A stretch of DNA of 64,000 nucleotides from JBEVJK01 sp963791325. Lineage in GTDB: Bacteria; Pseudomonadota; Alphaproteobacteria; Rhizobiales; Rhizobiaceae. Below, piece after piece: positions 59,478-64,000 of the stretch (position 1 is the first letter of the stretch; the number at the start of each line of letters is the position of its first letter). The DNA is taken from the NCBI GenBank assembly GCA_963791325.1, contig CAWBRU010000004.1:124001-188000 (forward strand), read 5' to 3'. The notes under the pieces were generated by a model. That model was not told where the DNA came from. It did no database searches and saw only the letters and a program-made list of their open reading frames with translations. The translations under genes and the position numbers were made by a program.

Positions 59478-61268
59478 ATGCACCGCTACCGCAGCCACAC
59501 TTGCGCAGAGTTGCGCAGATCCGACGTCGGCGCCGAAGTCCGCCTTTCCGGCTGGGTCCATCGGGTGCGCGACCATGGCGGGCTGCTGTTCATCGACCTC
59601 AGGGATCACTACGGCCTGACGCAGATCGTCGCCGACCCCAATTCGCCCTGCTTCGGCACCGCCGAGACCGTGCGCGGCGAATGGGTGGTGCGGGTCGACG
59701 GCACGGTCAAGGCGCGCACGCCCGAGACCATCAATGCCAACCTGCCGACCGGGGAGGTCGAGGTGTTCGCCCGCGATATGGAAGTGCTCTCGCCGGCCAG
59801 CGAACTGCCTTTGCCGGTATTCGGCGAGCCGGACTATCCGGAGGACATCCGCCTCAAATACCGGTTCCTGGACCTGCGGCGCGAGACCCTGCACAGGAAC
59901 ATCGTGCAGCGCACCAGGATCATCGCCGAGGTGCGCAAACGCATGGCCGAGGCCGGCTTCACCGAGTTCTCCACCCCGATCCTGACGGCGTCCTCGCCGG
60001 AAGGCGCGCGCGACTTCCTGGTCCCCTCGCGCCTCCATGCCGGCAAGTTCTACGCGCTGCCGCAGGCCCCGCAGCAATATAAGCAGCTGATCATGATGTC
60101 GGGCTTCGACCGCTATTTTCAGATTGCGCCGTGCTTCCGCGACGAGGACCCGCGTGCCGACCGGCTGCCCGGCGAGTTCTATCAGCTTGACCTCGAAATG
60201 AGTTTCGTCGAGCAGAACGATGTCCTCACCACCATGGAGCCGGTGCTGCGGGGCGTGTTCGAGGTCTTTGCCGAGGGCAAGCCGGTGACCCCGAGCTTCC
60301 CGCGCATCGGCTATGACGAAGCGATGCGCAAATATGGCTCGGACAAGCCGGACCTGCGCAATCCGATCATCATGCAGGACGTCTCGGCGCATTTCCGCGA
60401 TTCGGGCTTCAAGGTGTTTGCCGGCATCCTGGCCGCAGACCCAGGCGCCGAGGTGTGGGCGATTCCGGCCAAGACCGGCGGCAGCCGCGCCTTCTGCGAT
60501 CGGATGAATGCCTGGGCCCAGGGTGAGGGACAGCCGGGGCTGGGCTATATCTTCTGGCGCGGCGAGGGCGAGGCGGTCGAAGGCGCCGGCCCGATCGCCA
60601 AGAACATCGGCCCGGAGCGCACCGATGCGATCCGGCATCAGCTCGAACTCTCCGACGGGGACGCCGCCTTCTTCGTCGCCGGTGATCCGAAAACGTTCGC
60701 CGGGTTCGCCGGCCAGGCCCGCAACCGGGCGGGCGAGGAGCTCGACCTCGTCGACCGGGACCGCTTTGCGCTCTGCTGGATCGTCGACTTTCCGTTCTAC
60801 GAATGGAACGAGGACGACAAGCGGATCGACTTCGGCCACAACCCGTTCTCGATGCCGCAAGGGGGTCTGGACGCGTTGCAGAACCGCGATCCCTTGTCGA
60901 TCAAGGCGTTCCAGTACGATCTGGTCTGCAACGGCTATGAGATCGCCTCGGGCGGCATCCGCAACCATCTGCCCGAGACGATGGTCAAGGCGTTCGAGAT
61001 CGTCGGGCTGTCGCGCGAGACGGTGGAGCAGAATTTCGGCGGCCTCTACCGCGCCTTCCACTACGGCGCGCCGCCGCATGGCGGCATGGCGGCCGGCATC
61101 GACCGGATCGTCATGCTCCTGGTCGGCGCCAAGAACCTGCGCGAGGTGACGATGTTCCCGATGAACCAGCAGGCGGTCGACCTGTTGATGGGCGCACCGT
61201 CGGAGGCGACTGCGCAGCAATTGCGCGAGCTGTCGCTCAGGATGGCGGCGCCGCCGAAGGCCGGCTGA
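59478..61268 (+). CDS. aspS: Aspartate-tRNA ligase
   Basis: Class IIb aminoacyl-tRNA synthetase of 596 residues. The OB anticodon-binding domain is at the N-terminus (VRLSGWVHRVRDHGGLLFIDLRD). Motif 2 is FRDEDPRADRLPGEFYQLD, the bacterial GAD insertion lies at about 290-420, and motif 3 is GGMAAGIDRIVMLL near the C-terminus. ATG 59478 is chosen over the longer frame because the family sequence begins at MHRYRSHTC. Many alphaproteobacteria use a non-discriminating form for tRNA-Asn as well; the sequence alone does not show which this is. Confidence 0.96.
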   Translation: MHRYRSHTCAELRRSDVGAEVRLSGWVHRVRDHGGLLFIDLRDHYGLTQIVADPNSPCFGTAETVRGEWVVRVDGTVKARTPETINANLPTGEVEVFARDMEVLSPASELPLPVFGEPDYPEDIRLKYRFLDLRRETLHRNIVQRTRIIAEVRKRMAEAGFTEFSTPILTASSPEGARDFLVPSRLHAGKFYALPQAPQQYKQLIMMSGFDRYFQIAPCFRDEDPRADRLPGEFYQLDLEMSFVEQNDVLTTMEPVLRGVFEVFAEGKPVTPSFPRIGYDEAMRKYGSDKPDLRNPIIMQDVSAHFRDSGFKVFAGILAADPGAEVWAIPAKTGGSRAFCDRMNAWAQGEGQPGLGYIFWRGEGEAVEGAGPIAKNIGPERTDAIRHQLELSDGDAAFFVAGDPKTFAGFAGQARNRAGEELDLVDRDRFALCWIVDFPFYEWNEDDKRIDFGHNPFSMPQGGLDALQNRDPLSIKAFQYDLVCNGYEIASGGIRNHLPETMVKAFEIVGLSRETVEQNFGGLYRAFHYGAPPHGGMAAGIDRIVMLLVGAKNLREVTMFPMNQQAVDLLMGAPSEATAQQLRELSLRMAAPPKAG

Positions 61269-61299
61269 GCCGGCCGCGGGGACCCGCGGACGCGGCCCG

Positions 61300-62490
61300 C
61301 TACTGGTTGGCCGTGACCGTCACCCCAAGCGTTTTCGGCAGATCCTTCGGCGACATGATTGCGCCGGCGGCGATCAAGGCGAACGGTACCGGCTCGGCAG
61401 GTGCGGCCTTGATCTCCAACGATTTCGGCGCGTCCAGAAACGTCCCGACCGCACCCGAGACACTCTTCATCAGCTGCACGTCGTTGAGCTGAGCCAGAAG
61501 GAACGGCAAGATCGCCTTGACCTGGTTGGCCACGTCCTTCGGCTTGCTGCCTTGCTGCGCGGCGACGTAGTCGAGCACCTTGCCGGTCAGCGAGGCGTCC
61601 TCGAAGCGGACAGTGGCGCCATTCAGGGTGAGCTGCTGCAGCAGGCCCAGCATCGCCATCCCCTGAGCATCGCTCGGCGGCTTTCCCGCCGCGTCCTGAT
61701 GCATCGCCTGTGCCTGCTTGAGGAATTGCGGCGTATAGCCGCTGAGATCGAGGGTGATGCCGAGCTTGCCCGCCTGGTCGACGGCGATGTCGTATTGGGA
61801 GAGTTTCAGCCGGCCGTCGGAAGGCTGCCAGGAGCCGGCCATCTGCACCGTTCCTGCCAGCTTTTGATAGCCGAGCGCCTCGATGACCTTACGCGACTTG
61901 GGATCCTGGACCGCTGAAAGATCGGCCTGGAAGCCTCCCGCCCCGCCGGTGAAGGTCAGCGCCTGGTCACCGCTCGGCGGAGTGACGTCGAGATGCGTGT
62001 CCGTCAAGGAAAACAGCTGTTGGTCGCCGCGCGAGACTTTGACCGTGCCGAGCGTGGCGCGTTCGTAGAGAAGCAGAGCGGCGAGCGGGTCGGTTGCTCC
62101 CGGAGCCGGCAGCTTGAGGCCGACGAGATCGGCGTCGGCGGCGTCGATCGACAGGCCGTCCTGCTTGAGGCTGAAATTCGGCAGCGCCAGTCTGCCGATG
62201 CGATAGCCGCCGTCCTGATCGCTGACGTCGTCCAGCGTCACCGTGCCGACCGGAATGGTGTCCGGGCTGCCCTGAACCTTGGCCGTGGTTGCCTCCAGCA
62301 CGACGTGGGTGGCGTCGCCGCTGACCTTGCCGTAGTCGACATCGACGCCTTGCCCGCCGAGCACCTCTTTCAGGCGCTGGGCGACTTGGTTGGGATCGGC
62401 AGCCGATGCCTGGCCGAGCGTGGCGCCCAAGGCAAAGACGGCGAACACGGCCCCGAACGCGTGGGATCGGCGAAAATCCATGGCTGACAT
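61300..62490 (-). CDS. Exported protein of unknown function, 396 residues
   Basis: A secreted protein with a signal peptide (hydrophobic residues 11-27, cleavage after QASA). The mature region contains LKEVLGGQGVDVDYGKVSGD, repeated beta-strand-like segments of the type LNGATVRFEDASLTGKVLDYVAA, and a C-terminal KTLGVTVTANQ. It resembles the alphaproteobacterial family of large periplasmic proteins without a known role. ATG 62490 has AAGG about 9 bases upstream. It is divergent from parC and convergent with aspS. Confidence 0.8.
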   Translation of the reverse strand: MSAMDFRRSHAFGAVFAVFALGATLGQASAADPNQVAQRLKEVLGGQGVDVDYGKVSGDATHVVLEATTAKVQGSPDTIPVGTVTLDDVSDQDGGYRIGRLALPNFSLKQDGLSIDAADADLVGLKLPAPGATDPLAALLLYERATLGTVKVSRGDQQLFSLTDTHLDVTPPSGDQALTFTGGAGGFQADLSAVQDPKSRKVIEALGYQKLAGTVQMAGSWQPSDGRLKLSQYDIAVDQAGKLGITLDLSGYTPQFLKQAQAMHQDAAGKPPSDAQGMAMLGLLQQLTLNGATVRFEDASLTGKVLDYVAAQQGSKPKDVANQVKAILPFLLAQLNDVQLMKSVSGAVGTFLDAPKSLEIKAAPAEPVPFALIAAGAIMSPKDLPKTLGVTVTANQ

Positions 62491-62662
62491 TATAGAACCT
62501 TCTCGAGCTCGATCCTGGAGGCAGCTGGGCAGCAGCGAAGGCAGCCAATTGGTCAAAGTTTGGGTCAAAAGGCAATTGCAATTCATCCTTTGCCGGCGCC
62601 GGCGCCGCCCAAGGAAGGCCTCACCCCTTGCCGCGAATCGGCTGCTCGGCTAACCGGGCGGG

Positions 62663-64000
62663 ATGGGAAAGAGCCTCGTTCCGCCGGGCAGCGACGGTGG
62701 TGATGCGATCGAGCCGGTCGACCTCAGAAAGGCGCTCGAAGAACGCTACCTCGCCTATGCGCTGTCGACCATCATGCACCGGGCGCTCCCCGATGTGCGC
62801 GACGGGCTGAAGCCGGTCCATCGCCGGATCATGCATGCGATGCGGCTGCTGCGCCTCAATCCGGACCAGGGCTTTGCCAAATGCGCTCGCATCGTCGGCG
62901 AGGTGATGGGCAAGTTCCATCCCCACGGCGACCAGTCGATCTACGACGCCCTGGTCAGGCTGGCCCAGGATTTTGCCGTCCGCTACCCGCTGGTCGATGG
63001 TCAGGGCAATTTCGGCAATATCGACGGCGATAATGCCGCCGCCATGCGCTACACCGAAGCGCGGCTGACGGAGGTGGCGACCGAGCTTTTGGCCGGCATC
63101 ACCGAGAACGCCGTCGACTTCCGCCCGACCTACAATGAGGAGGACGAGGAGCCCATTGTCCTGCCGGGCGCGTTCCCCAACATCCTTGCCAACGGCTCAT
63201 CGGGCATCGCCGTCGGCATGGCGACCTCGATCCCGCCGCACAATGCCGCGGAGCTGTGCACCGCGGCACTCTTGCTGATCGACGATCCCAAGGCGCCGCT
63301 CGAGGCGCTGATGAGCAGCGGTCCGGATGACGGCCTGGTGCAGGGCCCCGACTTCCCGACCGGCGGGATCGTGGTCGACGACCGTGCTTCGATCGTGGAG
63401 GCCTACCGCACCGGCCGCGGCGGCTTTCGCGTGCGCTCGCGCTGGCACCAGGAGGACCAGGGCAGGGGCACCTGGATCGTCGTCGTCACCGAGATCCCCT
63501 ACCAGGTCCAAAAGGCCAGGCTGGTCGAGAAGATCGCCGAACTGCTCGTCGCCCGCCGGCTGCCGCTGCTCGAGGACGTGCGCGACGAAAGCGCGGAGGA
63601 CATCCGCCTGGTGCTGGTGCCCAAGAGCCGCACGGTCGATCCCGGCCTGCTGATGGAGTCGCTGTTCAAGCTGACCGAGCTGGAGGCGCGCTTCCCGCTC
63701 AACATGAACGTGCTCTCGCGCGGCAAGGTGCCGAACGTGCTGCCGCTCAACCAGGTGTTGCGCGAGTGGCTGGAGCATCGCAAGGACGTGCTGGTGCGCC
63801 GCTCGCGCCACCGCCTGGCCGAAATCGAGCGCCGGCTGGAGATCCTGGCCGGTTATCTCATCGCCTACCTCAACATCGACGAGGTGATCCGCATCATCCG
63901 CGAAGAAGACGAACCGAAGCCGGTGATGATGGCGCGCTGGTCGCTCACCGACACCCAGGCCGAGGCGATCCTCAATATGCGGCTGAGGGCGCTGCGCAAG
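62663..64000 (+). CDS. parC: DNA topoisomerase IV subunit A, C-terminus cut by window edge
   Basis: DNA-cleaving subunit of topoisomerase IV, which decatenates daughter chromosomes. The visible 446 residues cover the winged-helix and tower domains: EPVDLRKALEERYLAYALST at the start, KPVHRRIMHAMRLL, the quinolone-region GKFHPHGDQSIYDAL and the catalytic tyrosine Tyr130 in MRYTEARL. The position equivalent to Ser80 of E. coli ParC is Gln91 here. It is told apart from gyrA by the N-terminus and the RLTEVATELL context. ATG 62663 has no strong site. Confidence 0.95.
   Translation, partial: MGKSLVPPGSDGGDAIEPVDLRKALEERYLAYALSTIMHRALPDVRDGLKPVHRRIMHAMRLLRLNPDQGFAKCARIVGEVMGKFHPHGDQSIYDALVRLAQDFAVRYPLVDGQGNFGNIDGDNAAAMRYTEARLTEVATELLAGITENAVDFRPTYNEEDEEPIVLPGAFPNILANGSSGIAVGMATSIPPHNAAELCTAALLLIDDPKAPLEALMSSGPDDGLVQGPDFPTGGIVVDDRASIVEAYRTGRGGFRVRSRWHQEDQGRGTWIVVVTEIPYQVQKARLVEKIAELLVARRLPLLEDVRDESAEDIRLVLVPKSRTVDPGLLMESLFKLTELEARFPLNMNVLSRGKVPNVLPLNQVLREWLEHRKDVLVRRSRHRLAEIERRLEILAGYLIAYLNIDEVIRIIREEDEPKPVMMARWSLTDTQAEAILNMRLRALRK

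Noticed and set aside
59352..61220. 622-codon minus-strand frame opposite aspS
   Set aside because: Antisense shadow; no motif, and aspS is complete.

Overview
The window is a high-GC alphaproteobacterial chromosome segment. The best fit is a rhizobial genus of the Phyllobacteriaceae, most likely Mesorhizobium. The reasons are the rhizobial general amino-acid permease operon aapJQMP divergent from metC, the ppk-ppx / rnd / aspS / parC housekeeping block, several promoters resembling those of the alphaproteobacterial EcfG sigma factor, and a dispersed palindromic intergenic repeat that I recall from rhizobial genomes. I see no tRNA, rRNA, CRISPR array, insertion sequence or prophage.

Layout. 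1-3 kb: a DHA2 efflux pump (cut by the window edge) with its HlyD adaptor, divergent from a TetR repressor, with a palindromic operator between them. 3-6.4 kb: a tiny lipoprotein, an NmrA-like protein, a secreted cupin, a small molybdopterin-domain protein and MobA. 6.5-12 kb: a LacI regulator, a CUT1 sugar importer without its own ATPase, and a GH172 (DUF2961) enzyme. 12.2-14 kb: an SDR divergent from an XRE regulator. 14.6-18.2 kb: a four-gene envelope cluster of unknown function. 18.5-25 kb: an O-methyltransferase, a small secreted protein, a D-tagatose/galactitol-type kinase - PF08013 - SDR operon, and a FadL-family porin. 25.1-36.8 kb: one minus-strand array with a three-subunit acetone-carboxylase-like enzyme, two SDRs and a betaine/choline-type ABC importer, divergent from a LuxR-type regulator. 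36.8-45.3 kb: two glycoside hydrolases, a Tat-exported hydrolase and many small stress-type proteins, several behind EcfG-like promoters. 45.3-51.1 kb: metC and aapJQMP. 51.2-64 kb: an FAD monooxygenase, a CHCC zinc-finger protein, ppk, ppx, rnd, an MFS transporter, aspS, a secreted protein and parC (cut by the window edge).

Nine genes carry single frameshifts. Four fit loss of one G from a G-run, one fits loss of a GC unit, and the others look like +1 insertions at or near short runs. This pattern could be sequencing error. However, eight of the nine lie between 8 and 37 kb in accessory genes, while the conserved block is almost clean, so real decay cannot be excluded. They are listed as pseudogenes with the likely intact product named.

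The most interesting candidate system is the 25-36 kb array. Importer, dehydrogenases and ketone carboxylase together suggest uptake of a quaternary-ammonium (or similar) compound, oxidation of a secondary alcohol to a ketone, and carboxylation of that ketone. The second candidate is the envelope cluster at 14.6-18.2 kb.
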